In this document: positions 14,754 through 21,276 of the stretch, one piece after another | Layout: the number at the start of each line of letters is the position of its first letter | How positions within the stretch are numbered: the first letter of the stretch is position 1 | Assembly: GCA_002506425.1 (NCBI GenBank) | Contig: DAXO01000043.1 | Coordinates: forward strand, 13,299 to 35,248 | DNA from: Methanomassiliicoccaceae archaeon UBA480 | Lineage (GTDB): Archaea > Thermoplasmatota > Thermoplasmata > Methanomassiliicoccales > Methanomethylophilaceae | DNA length: 21,950 bases | Reading direction: 5' to 3' | Position numbers and translations under genes: made by a program | Notes under the pieces: model-generated | What the model saw: the letters and a program-made list of their open reading frames with translations, nothing else | Databases searched by the model: none | What the model was told of the DNA's origin: nothing

Positions 14754-15752
14754 TCATGCCCCCTGCTTGGACTCCGTGGACACGTAGGTGACATCGACGG
14801 CGTCGTTGTCGGCCTTCTTGGGCATCCTGGTGGCGTCCCTGAATCTGATGAGCCTCTTGGTCGGTCCGGGAACGGAGCCGTAGACGAGGACGTAGTTGTT
14901 CCTGACCTCGCCGTAGTTGAGGAAGCCGCCCCTGGGGGTGACCTCGGAGCCGTCGGTTCCGACCTTGATGATCTTCTTGTTGAACTCGGTCCTCTGGTGG
15001 TATCCCATCTGACCGGATCCGGGGACCGTGGATCTGACGTAACCGGGCCTCTTGGGTCCCAGGTTACCGATTCCGCGGCGGTGCTTGCTGTTCCTGTGCG
15101 AGAGGAGCTTGACTCCCCAGCGCTTGGTGACTCCCTGGAATCCCTTTCCCTTGGTGACGGCGATGACGTCGGTAAGGGCTCCCTCGTTGACGAAGTCGGT
15201 GAAGTTGACCTCGGTTCCGAGGATCTTCTTCGCGAACTCGACGCGCTCGTCGATGGTTCCTCCGGCGACCCTGAGCTCCATGAGGTCGGGGACCTTCTTG
15301 GGGACTCCCGTGACCATCTTGGGCTGGGTGTAGGCGAGGACGCGGACGTCCTCGATGTCCAGGCCATCGTACTTGGCGAATGTGTTCTCATCGTGGTTCT
15401 TCGGAACGCTCAGGCGTTTTCCGAGGAGGGGCTCCAGATCCTTCGCCCAGACCTCTCCCGCGGTCTTCAGACCGACGACGCTGCTCTCGTAGAACCTGAC
15501 GGCGGCCACCTTCATGGGGGGCACTTCGACAACCGTCACGGGCACCTGGACCTCCATTCCGGAGGTGGTACTCTTTGCGCGCTTGTCGACGACGAATGCA
15601 TGGGTCATTCCGGCCTTGTATCCGGCGAATCCCTGAATCTTAGGGGCTCCGCTGATCTCGGGCCACGAATCCAGCCTCGGCGTCTGCGACTGCGCTCTCT
15701 TCCTAGGGCCGTATGCCCTGGATCCTCTCTTAGGACGTCTCCTTTGCGGCAT
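14754..15752 (-). CDS. rpl3: Large subunit ribosomal protein L3 (uL3), first gene of the operon
   Basis: uL3 is an early assembly protein near the peptidyl-transferase centre. The 332-aa archaeal form begins MPQRRRPKRGSRAYGPRKRA. It contains GYKAGMTHAFVVDKR (residues about 44-58) and the conserved GVTKRWGVKLLSHRNSKHRR at about 205-224. Then follow GHLGPKRP-like sequence (GNLGPKRPGYV) and PGSGQMGYHQRTEFNKK. It is longer than bacterial L3, as expected. An AGG triplet stands a few bases upstream of the ATG. Transcription of the whole 28-gene operon probably starts about 170 nt upstream. Confidence 0.97.
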   Translation of the reverse strand: MPQRRRPKRGSRAYGPRKRAQSQTPRLDSWPEISGAPKIQGFAGYKAGMTHAFVVDKRAKSTTSGMEVQVPVTVVEVPPMKVAAVRFYESSVVGLKTAGEVWAKDLEPLLGKRLSVPKNHDENTFAKYDGLDIEDVRVLAYTQPKMVTGVPKKVPDLMELRVAGGTIDERVEFAKKILGTEVNFTDFVNEGALTDVIAVTKGKGFQGVTKRWGVKLLSHRNSKHRRGIGNLGPKRPGYVRSTVPGSGQMGYHQRTEFNKKIIKVGTDGSEVTPRGGFLNYGEVRNNYVLVYGSVPGPTKRLIRFRDATRMPKKADNDAVDVTYVSTESKQGA

Positions 15753-15925
15753 GCTTTAACCTGCCTGCGAGGGTATCTTCGCTAACCTCGCCGTATCAGA
15801 CGAACAACGTCTAATGCTCCGACCGTGGCGCCTCTCTCGTCCCAAGAACCCTGAGGATGCGGGACGGAAATGGGATGCGATCGCATTGCCCGATGCGTCT
15901 GGTCGAACACTAATTTGTCCAATCT
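15753..15925 (-). promoter_or_regulatory. Structured 5' leader of the ribosomal protein operon
   Basis: Between the inferred transcription start (about 15925) and the rpl3 ATG lies a leader of roughly 170 nt, long for an archaeon. It contains three separate inverted repeats. The first pairs CGTCCC at 15838-15843 with GGGACG at 15861-15866 (17-nt loop). The second pairs AGACG at 15798-15802 with CGTCT at 15808-15812 (5-nt loop). The third pairs GCGAGG at 15767-15772 with CCTCGC at 15786-15791, ending 14 nt before the start codon. A 12-bp palindrome ATGCGATCGCAT is at 15875-15886. I infer a possible r-protein autoregulation site; which protein would bind is unknown. A 34-codon frame with TAG stop (15886-15782) runs through it but has no ribosome-binding site. 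Confidence 0.4.
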
Positions 15926-15946
15926 AAGCGTGTGTATAGGGGTGTC

Positions 15947-15954
15947 GTATTTAA
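15947..15954 (-). promoter_or_regulatory. Candidate TATA box of the ribosomal protein operon
   Basis: On the minus strand this reads TTAAATAC after GGG, close to the archaeal TATA consensus. About 25 bp downstream is the inferred start at about 15925. A second AT-rich box, CTTATAATAGG at about 15968-15979, is an alternative. Both lie in the only gap large enough for a promoter before rpl3. Confidence 0.45.
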
Positions 15955-16007
15955 CCCTATGCCTTCGCCTATTATAAGGTAAGAAAGGGAATGAAAGGGT
16001 TTTGGGT

Positions 16008-16022
16008 GGACCGCGAAAGTCC
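16008..16022 (-). terminator. Possible weak terminator after the DUF5611-like gene
   Basis: Immediately after the stop at 16024 the minus strand reads GGACT, a 5-nt loop TTCGC, then GGTCC (stem of four pairs plus a U-G pair). It is followed by pyrimidine-rich sequence containing CCCTTT and TTTCTT. This could end the raSEA unit before the ribosomal promoter. The stem is short, so the call is tentative. Confidence 0.25.
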
Positions 16023-16023
16023 C

Positions 16024-16350
16024 TCAGAGCTTGCCTTCCTTGGCCTTCTTCTGCGCCCTCTTCATGCGGGCCTTGGCGTCGAATCCGGTGGCCTTCTCGG
16101 CGAACTCGTTCAGGCGCCTCTTGCTGTCGAGGATCGCCTCGTCGTCCGACGCGCAGCCCTCCTTGTTCACCGTGACGATGTCGAGCTTGTCCTTGGCGAG
16201 AACCTTGACCTCGATCCTGTCGAGGACGCCGTAGGTGGAGACCAGCAGGTCGCCCTCCTTCTTCACGTTCCCGAACACGTCGCCCATCATCTTCTCGAGG
16301 AGGTCGCCCTCGATGTTCTTGAACCATCCCTTCTTGATGTCGTACTCCAT
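16024..16350 (-). CDS. Small archaeal protein, DUF5611-like, function unknown
   Basis: The 108-aa product begins MEYDIKKGWFKNIEGDLLEK and resembles, from memory, the archaeal DUF5611 family of unknown function. The first 75 residues alternate hydrophobic and charged residues as in a small alpha/beta fold (LVSTYGVLDRIEVKVLAKDK, LDIVTVNKEG). The last 30 residues are a very basic helix (AKARMKRAQKKAKEGKL), which may bind nucleic acid; this is my inference. It begins 4 nt after the raSEA stop, with its ribosome-binding site inside the end of raSEA, so the two are probably co-translated. In-frame sequence upstream of the ATG shadows raSEA. Confidence 0.7.
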   Translation of the reverse strand: MEYDIKKGWFKNIEGDLLEKMMGDVFGNVKKEGDLLVSTYGVLDRIEVKVLAKDKLDIVTVNKEGCASDDEAILDSKRRLNEFAEKATGFDAKARMKRAQKKAKEGKL

Positions 16351-16354
16351 TGAA

Positions 16355-17347
16355 TCACATCCTGAGTGCCAAATCGTTTTCCAGGCACCTGTCCAGGTCG
16401 GCCGGCGTGCCGAGCAGCTCCTCGGATTCCATGTACGCCCTCCACCTGTCCTGGCACGCGCACCCCACTTCGAGGTCGCCCGTGTCCTGGCTGTAGCTGA
16501 ATCTCTCGACCGCCTCCAGAGCCTTCTGGTCGCAGCTGCCGCAGTTGTGCACGCCCCTCGCAGCGCCTCCTCCCGATGGGGACGACATGAGCCTGCAATC
16601 GACAGTGCCAGACAGCTGCCTGAATACATCGATCAGAGACCATATCCACGGGGATCTGAAATCCCCCCTCTTCCATAGGCGCTCCACGCAGGTGCCCCTC
16701 TGGACGTTCAGGGGGTTGATCGATATCTCGTCGGAGAACGGGGCCGCGAACCTGGCGGAGCGGACAGCGTCCTCTATCGCCATGGCCTCCGTCATGAACG
16801 GGGGCTTCAAGAGGAGATACGTTCTCACGCCGTACCCTTCGGATTTGAGCAGAGTTCCCGCCCTCTTTATGTCGTCGGGCGTGAACCCCTTGTGCACGGA
16901 TGTCCTCAGAACCTCCGGATCGGAGCTCTCCAGCCCCAGGGCGACCGTGACGGTCTTCGGCACGGGAGACAGCGACTCCTCCGTTATGAATTCGGGACGG
17001 CTTTCGAACAGGATGCGCTCGCATCCCGAGAAGGCCTCGAATATCCTCGCCCTGACAGAGGGCGGGACCTCGTTGTCGTCCAGGAAGCTCCCGGAGGTGT
17101 AGATCTTCACGAATGGCTCCCCCTTGTAGCGGGACAGGGCCTGATCCAGCTGCTTGAGCAGATCCTCCTCGGTCACACCTCCGAGGGATGCCTCCTTGTA
17201 GCCGCACATCGTGCATCCGCCATTCTTGACCCAGCAGCATCCGTTGGTGCGCATGATCATGACCATCGCATCGACCTTGCGGCCGCCGGACATGTCAGAC
17301 TCCTTCCAAACGGCCTCCAGCTGGGACGGGGACCTTTTCTCCTTCAT
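16355..17347 (-). CDS. raSEA: Archaeosine biosynthesis radical SAM protein RaSEA
   Basis: RaSEA is a radical SAM lyase that works with ArcS to turn preQ0-lysine at position 15 of archaeal tRNA into archaeosine (G+). The 330-aa product has an N-terminal motif NGCCWVKNGGCTMCGY with Cys37/Cys38, Cys45 and Cys48; the last two and one of the first pair would hold the 4Fe-4S cluster. A TIM-barrel-like core follows (KIYTSGSFLDDNEV at about 81-94, RILFESRPEFI, VALGLESSDPEVL, ISINPLNVQRGT). The C-terminal part has a further cysteine group, HNCGSCDQKA and EVGCACQDRW. It starts at the ATG at 17347, with a TATA-like box about 27 bp upstream. The DUF5611-like gene follows 4 nt downstream. Confidence 0.85.
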   Translation of the reverse strand: MKEKRSPSQLEAVWKESDMSGGRKVDAMVMIMRTNGCCWVKNGGCTMCGYKEASLGGVTEEDLLKQLDQALSRYKGEPFVKIYTSGSFLDDNEVPPSVRARIFEAFSGCERILFESRPEFITEESLSPVPKTVTVALGLESSDPEVLRTSVHKGFTPDDIKRAGTLLKSEGYGVRTYLLLKPPFMTEAMAIEDAVRSARFAAPFSDEISINPLNVQRGTCVERLWKRGDFRSPWIWSLIDVFRQLSGTVDCRLMSSPSGGGAARGVHNCGSCDQKALEAVERFSYSQDTGDLEVGCACQDRWRAYMESEELLGTPADLDRCLENDLALRM

Positions 17348-17369
17348 CGCCCTTCGTTATCCTGCTTCA

Positions 17370-17378
17370 GATAATAAT
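17370..17378 (-). promoter_or_regulatory. Candidate TATA box for raSEA
   Basis: The minus strand reads ATTATTATC here, centred about 27 bp before the raSEA ATG. A start at that distance would give an almost leaderless transcript. It is the only AT-rich box on this side of the divergent region. Confidence 0.45.
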
Positions 17379-17466
17379 CGTTTCCAGTCGCCCTTTTGCC
17401 GGGATCTCGATGTGCCAGACATCATCGCTCCATCCAATCCCCCATACCGTTCGCACGCGCAAACGT

Positions 17467-17473
17467 CTTTATG
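17467..17473 (+). promoter_or_regulatory. Candidate TATA box of the oxidoreductase gene with flanking dyad
   Basis: CTTTATG lies about 30 bp before the ATG at 17500, right for a short leader. It is flanked by an imperfect inverted repeat: CGCACGCGCA at 17452-17461 and TGCGCGCGCA at 17474-17483 (8 of 10 pair). The dyad would block TBP or TFB binding if occupied by a dimeric regulator, which is an inference. Confidence 0.4.
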
Positions 17474-17499
17474 TGCGCGCGCATGGGGTGGTCGATAAC

Positions 17500-18852
17500 A
17501 TGTCCATGAAAATCGTTGTCATCGGATCTGGTGCCGCCGGAATGTCCGCCGCCTCGTCCGCAAGGAAGGCATCGAAGGACGCCGAGATCACAGTCATCAC
17601 AGAGGACAGGGACATCGCCTACTCCCCCTGTGCTATCCCATGGGGCATCGAAGGGAGGACCGGATGGTCCGACATCGTGATGCACGACCCCGCCTACTAC
17701 GAGAAGGAGCGGGGGATCAGGGTCCTCACCGAGACGAAGGTCGAATCCGTCGACGGCGAAGGCAAGACGGTAACCGCGGGCGGCGTCGCCTACCCGTACG
17801 ATTCGCTAGTCATCGCGACCGGCGGAACCGTCTTCGTCCCTCCCATAGAAGGGAAGGATCTCGACAACGTGTTCGTCGTCAGGACCGTCACGGACGGGAA
17901 GAGGATACAGGCGGCCCTCGAAGGCGCCGAGAACGTCGTCATAGGAGGCGCGGGAGTCATAGGCCTCGAGCTAGCCGTAGCCCTGAGGGATATGGGCAAG
18001 CAGGTCACCGTCATAGAGATGATGGACCAGGTGATTCCGCGCATCGCGGACCGCGACATGGCGTCCATGATCCAGGAGGAGCTGGAGTCCAAGGGCGTCA
18101 GATTCGTCATGAAAGCGCCGATCCAGGCCGTCAAGGGCGATGGGAAAGTCGAGAAGGTCGTCGCAGCGGGCGCTGAGTATCCGTGCGACGTCATGATCTT
18201 CGCCACCGGCGTCCGCGCCAACCTCGAGATCCCCAAGGCCCTGGGGCTCGACATCGGACAGCTCAACGCCGTCATCGCCGCCCCGACCATGAACGCGTAC
18301 CGCAGAGGCCGTCTCGTGCCGGACGTGTATGTGGCCGGCGACCTCGTCCAGTGCCAGTCCGCTGTCATGCCCGGCGCCACCATGAGCCAGCTGGGCTCCA
18401 CCGCCGTGAAGCAGGGGCTCGTTGCGGGCAACAACGCCGCAGGAGGCGCGAAGAGGGAGTTCGGTCCCGTCGCCAGCCCCTGGGTGAGCATGATAGGGGA
18501 CCTGCAGATCGCGGGAACCGGACTGTCCCTCGGACTCGCGTCCTGGTACGGCATCGATGTGGCATGCGGCCGCGCCGAGGGCCTCACCCGCGCCAGATAC
18601 TATCCCGGCGGGAAGAAGCTCGTCGTGAAGGTCCTGGCCGACAGGAGCACCCACAGGCTCATCGGAGCGCAGATCGTAGCTGGCGAGGAGGCCACAGGCC
18701 GCATCAACTGGCTGACTTCCGCCATAATCGACGGGAAGACGGCGGAATGCTTCTTAGCCGACTCCGAGAACGCGTACTGCCCTCCCACCAACATGGTAAG
18801 GGACGTCGTCGTGTCGGCGGTCGAGGACCTCTGCAGCAAACTCGCCCAGTGA
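17500..18852 (+). CDS. FAD-dependent pyridine nucleotide-disulfide oxidoreductase (NADH oxidase/CoA-disulfide reductase type)
   Basis: The 450-aa product belongs to the flavoprotein family that includes CoA-disulfide reductase, NADH oxidase and NAD(P)H sulfur reductases. It uses FAD and a single active cysteine to reduce a disulfide, polysulfide or oxygen. The FAD-binding motif is GSGAAGMSAASSARKA at 9-24. The active-site YSPCAIPWGI at 41-50 has Cys44. An NAD(P)H-binding motif VIGGAGVIGLELAVAL follows in the middle, then the second FAD motif VYVAGDLV. The C-terminal dimerisation domain ends with NAYCPPTNMVRDVV, where relatives usually read YAPP, so Cys427 may be notable. The ATG at 17500 was chosen for MSMKIVVIG; an ATG at 17506 is possible. 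The substrate cannot be told from sequence. Confidence 0.88.
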   Translation: MSMKIVVIGSGAAGMSAASSARKASKDAEITVITEDRDIAYSPCAIPWGIEGRTGWSDIVMHDPAYYEKERGIRVLTETKVESVDGEGKTVTAGGVAYPYDSLVIATGGTVFVPPIEGKDLDNVFVVRTVTDGKRIQAALEGAENVVIGGAGVIGLELAVALRDMGKQVTVIEMMDQVIPRIADRDMASMIQEELESKGVRFVMKAPIQAVKGDGKVEKVVAAGAEYPCDVMIFATGVRANLEIPKALGLDIGQLNAVIAAPTMNAYRRGRLVPDVYVAGDLVQCQSAVMPGATMSQLGSTAVKQGLVAGNNAAGGAKREFGPVASPWVSMIGDLQIAGTGLSLGLASWYGIDVACGRAEGLTRARYYPGGKKLVVKVLADRSTHRLIGAQIVAGEEATGRINWLTSAIIDGKTAECFLADSENAYCPPTNMVRDVVVSAVEDLCSKLAQ

Positions 18853-18856
18853 TCCG

Positions 18857-19645
18857 ATGAACTACGAAGAGTACAGGAAGCTGTATGCCGAGCTGAAGAG
18901 CCCCTCCGATGTGGAGAGGCTCTCGGCGACGTACGACGAGCGCATGCTCGACAGCCTATACACGCAGAAGACCACGCGCGAGGTGAAGAAGCGCTTCTAC
19001 ATGGTGAAGAACGCGGCACCCCATATGCTCAAGGAGTGGACCAAGGGCAAATCCATCATGGACCTGTCCCGCAAGTACAACTTCCCTCCGCTCCTGGTCG
19101 CCATGTTCATCTTCCTCGAGGACGGCGCCTCCAAGAAGGAGTTCTGGTCCTACGTCCGCGACCCAACCCTTCTGGAGAGCCCCGAGACGGCGGACGAGGT
19201 CCGCGAAGCGATCAGGGAGGACATCGTCTACTCCCCCGCGGCCAACGACAGGCAGAAGCAGCGCGGCCTCTGGGGGGAGGACCTCCTCCACCAGTGGCTG
19301 GACGGCCAGGGGATCACCTACCGCACGGAGAACGACCTGCGCGGGACCGAGTTCACCAAGACCCCCGACTGCCTCCTGGATCATCCTGTCATGTATGAAG
19401 GGCACAAGATCTACTGGGTCGAGAGCAAGGCCTCCTTCGGGGACAACACGGAGTTCAAGTTCAACTCCCGCAAGCAGCTGATCCCCTACACCCAGCTCTT
19501 CGGGCCGGGGCTCGTCGTCTACTGGGTGGGATGCCTTGACGACCTCGAGTGCCCCAAGGACGTCTACGTCAACGACATATCCGTGATGGACAAGAAACTG
19601 CAGAAGATCGAGGAGCGACGGTTTCCCGCCGCGCCTGCCGCATAA
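18857..19645 (+). CDS. C15orf41/CDIN1 family protein (TPD motif, PD-(D/E)XK nuclease-like)
   Basis: The 262-aa product resembles human C15orf41 (CDIN1), mutated in congenital dyserythropoietic anaemia type I, and its archaeal relatives. These are predicted PD-(D/E)XK-type nucleases with no settled substrate. Residues about 60-100 look like a helix-turn-helix (SIMDLSRKYNFPPLLVAMFI). The nuclease-like core contains RGLWGEDLLHQWLDGQG (Glu141), the TPD signature FTKTPDCLLD (Thr169-Pro170-Asp171) and VESKASFG, giving Glu189 and Lys191 of an ExK motif. Together these could form a metal site. The gene follows the oxidoreductase by 4 nt and is probably co-transcribed. It ends in TAA before a GC-rich hairpin. 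The family call is from recognised motifs, not a search. Confidence 0.82.
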   Translation: MNYEEYRKLYAELKSPSDVERLSATYDERMLDSLYTQKTTREVKKRFYMVKNAAPHMLKEWTKGKSIMDLSRKYNFPPLLVAMFIFLEDGASKKEFWSYVRDPTLLESPETADEVREAIREDIVYSPAANDRQKQRGLWGEDLLHQWLDGQGITYRTENDLRGTEFTKTPDCLLDHPVMYEGHKIYWVESKASFGDNTEFKFNSRKQLIPYTQLFGPGLVVYWVGCLDDLECPKDVYVNDISVMDKKLQKIEERRFPAAPAA

Positions 19646-19653
19646 AAGACGGA

Positions 19654-19678
19654 CCCGGGAGACGGACGGCCTCCCGGG
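19654..19678. terminator. GC-rich hairpin between convergent genes
   Basis: CCCGGGAG at 19654-19661 pairs with CTCCCGGG at 19671-19678 around a 9-nt loop, and extends outward as GGA/TCC with a one-base bulge. It lies in the 40-nt gap between the ends of the C15orf41-like gene and mptA, so it could stop transcription from both sides. There is no clear T-run after it. Confidence 0.45.
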
Positions 19679-19685
19679 ATCCTGT

Positions 19686-20570
19686 TCACTGGTTCTCGGC
19701 CCTCAGCTCGCCGAGGGTGCCTATCCTCTGGGCGTATGCGTCGTGCTTGTGTATGGACTCCTCGGAGTCGCTCTGCACATCGACGGAGACGCAGTCGGGA
19801 AGGTCTGTATATTTCTCAACAACCCTCTTCAGAACGCCCCTGACGACATCCTCCACGAACTTTGTGTTCCTGTGGGCGTTGATGACGACCTGACCCTCGT
19901 CGGGCCTCTTGAGAAGCTCGTACGTGGGAGAGGAGAAGGAATCCTCCACCAGATCGATGAGATCCTCGGCCTCGATGGAGACATCCTCGGGCATGGTCAA
20001 CTGCAGGGTGCACACGTTCCTCTGGTTGTGGGTCATCACGGGCATGTCGCCGGTGTACTCCAGCATCTCGGTGACGGTCTGCTGGGCGCACGGGCATGCG
20101 GTCATCCCCACGACACGGGTCCCGACCATCTTGGTGACCGGGCCTCCGCGCTTTATCGTGCCGCCGGCCAGGAGGGTGTATATCTCGAAAGTGTCCCTCC
20201 CCTGGGGGGTCTTGTTGGGCTTGTAGTACTCCGCAGTGATGTGGACCTCGGCGTTCTGGGCATACTCGTGATGGACGAGCAGCTTCCTGCAGATGTCCGC
20301 CGCCATATCCTCGATGGCCGTTATCGGGTTGCGCATGCTCTCCTCGACGACCTCGTTGATGACCTCCACGTTCCTGGACATGTGGGAGCCCTTCTGGTCC
20401 GCAGGGAGATCGACGAATATGTCCATGGAGCAGCTGAGGATGTTGTTGAGGGTGCTGCCGAGACCCTCCCTTTTAACCAGCACCGGCTTGCGGACGTTGC
20501 GCACGCCCACACGGGTTAGCTTATAATTGGCCTCGCCCTTGCCGTACTGCAGGTCGCACTTCAGAGTCAT
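19686..20570 (-). CDS. mptA: GTP cyclohydrolase MptA (FolE2-type, tetrahydromethanopterin synthesis)
   Basis: MptA is a metal (Fe2+)-dependent enzyme of the FolE2 superfamily that converts GTP to 7,8-dihydroneopterin 2',3'-cyclic phosphate. This is the first pterin step of methanopterin synthesis in methanogens and related archaea. The 294-aa product has GSHMSRNVEV at 61-70, the metal-binding GMTACPCAQQ at 155-164 (Cys159, Cys161), THNQRNV at 180-186 and the late segments KRPDEGQVVINAHRNTKF and SIHKHDAYAQ. All are typical of FolE2/MptA. The start is leaderless or nearly so, with a TATA-like box 29 bp upstream shared with rnhB. The family also holds bacterial FolE2; MptA is preferred because the gene is archaeal. 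Confidence 0.92.
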   Translation of the reverse strand: MTLKCDLQYGKGEANYKLTRVGVRNVRKPVLVKREGLGSTLNNILSCSMDIFVDLPADQKGSHMSRNVEVINEVVEESMRNPITAIEDMAADICRKLLVHHEYAQNAEVHITAEYYKPNKTPQGRDTFEIYTLLAGGTIKRGGPVTKMVGTRVVGMTACPCAQQTVTEMLEYTGDMPVMTHNQRNVCTLQLTMPEDVSIEAEDLIDLVEDSFSSPTYELLKRPDEGQVVINAHRNTKFVEDVVRGVLKRVVEKYTDLPDCVSVDVQSDSEESIHKHDAYAQRIGTLGELRAENQ

Positions 20571-20593
20571 GGTCCGCCTAAATCGCGCGTCAC

Positions 20594-20604
20594 TCTTTAA
20601 TGGA
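20594..20604. promoter_or_regulatory. Shared AT-rich promoter element between mptA and rnhB
   Basis: The only AT-rich stretch in the 62-bp divergent gap is CTCTTTAATGG, which on the other strand reads CCATTAAAGAG. It is about 34 bp before the rnhB ATG and about 29 bp before the mptA ATG, fitting a TATA role in both directions. Confidence 0.4.
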
Positions 20605-20632
20605 GCGCAATCTACAAGGATACGGGTAGAGA

Positions 20633-21271
20633 ATGCATTGCGGAGTAGATGAGGCAGGGAGGGGATCCGTCATGGGGCCCCTCGTCGTGGGAGCCGTTTG
20701 GATAGAGGATGACGATATCCTGTCGCGCATCGGCGTGAAGGACTCCAAGAAGCTGACGCCGAAGGTCAGGGAGCGCATGTACGACGAGATCGTATCCCAG
20801 GCCGACGGATGGTGCACCGTCGTCGCGACGGCCGACGAGATAGACGCTAGAAGGAAGGAGATGTCCCTCAACGACGTCGAGCTGCTGATGTTCGCAGAGG
20901 CCGTTGGAAAGCACCCGTGCTCCGCGGCCTACGCCGACTGCCCCGATGTGAACGAATCGAAGTTCTCCGTCCGCCTGGAATCCCTCACCAAAGGCCCGGA
21001 GATAATCGCAAAACATAAAGCGGACGATACCTACCCTGTGGTATCAGCAGCCTCCATAGTGGCCAAGGTGACCCGCGACCGCATGATCGAGGAGCTCCAC
21101 AGGGAGCTCGGAGACTTCGGGAGCGGATATCCGAGCGACCGCTACACCATGGACTTCATCGAAGCATGGATGAGGGACAACGGATGCCCTCCCCCTCATA
21201 CCAGAAGGTCATGGGAGCCGATACGTCAGATGATATCCGCCAGATCGGTGAGAAGGCTGGACGATTGGTGA
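20633..21271 (+). CDS. rnhB: Ribonuclease HII
   Basis: RNase HII cuts the RNA strand of RNA-DNA hybrids and single ribonucleotides in DNA during replication and repair. The 212-aa product begins MHCGVDEAGRGSVMGPLVVG, with catalytic Asp6 and Glu7 and the GRG motif at 9-11. DSKKL is at 37-41, Asp102 is in ADCPDVN, and Asp131 is in AKHKADDTYPVV, followed by SAASIVAKVTRDR. This is the full D-E-D-D set. The short tail fits archaeal enzymes, which lack the PCNA motif extension only in part; I see no clear PIP box. It starts at 20633 after a short leader and is followed 5 nt later by the SCP2-like gene. Confidence 0.95.
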   Translation: MHCGVDEAGRGSVMGPLVVGAVWIEDDDILSRIGVKDSKKLTPKVRERMYDEIVSQADGWCTVVATADEIDARRKEMSLNDVELLMFAEAVGKHPCSAAYADCPDVNESKFSVRLESLTKGPEIIAKHKADDTYPVVSAASIVAKVTRDRMIEELHRELGDFGSGYPSDRYTMDFIEAWMRDNGCPPPHTRRSWEPIRQMISARSVRRLDDW

Positions 21272-21276
21272 AGCAT

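Noticed and set aside
14483..15391. 302-codon minus-strand frame inside rpl3 and rpl4
   Set aside because: Its product is almost only Ser, Arg, Pro and Thr, typical of a wrong-frame reading of a GC-rich gene. It overlaps two certain genes.
15782..16327. 181-codon minus-strand frame across the operon promoter and the DUF5611-like gene
   Set aside because: The first two thirds are out of frame with the DUF5611-like gene, and the rest runs through the promoter. Only the last 34 codons are kept as a low-interest finding.
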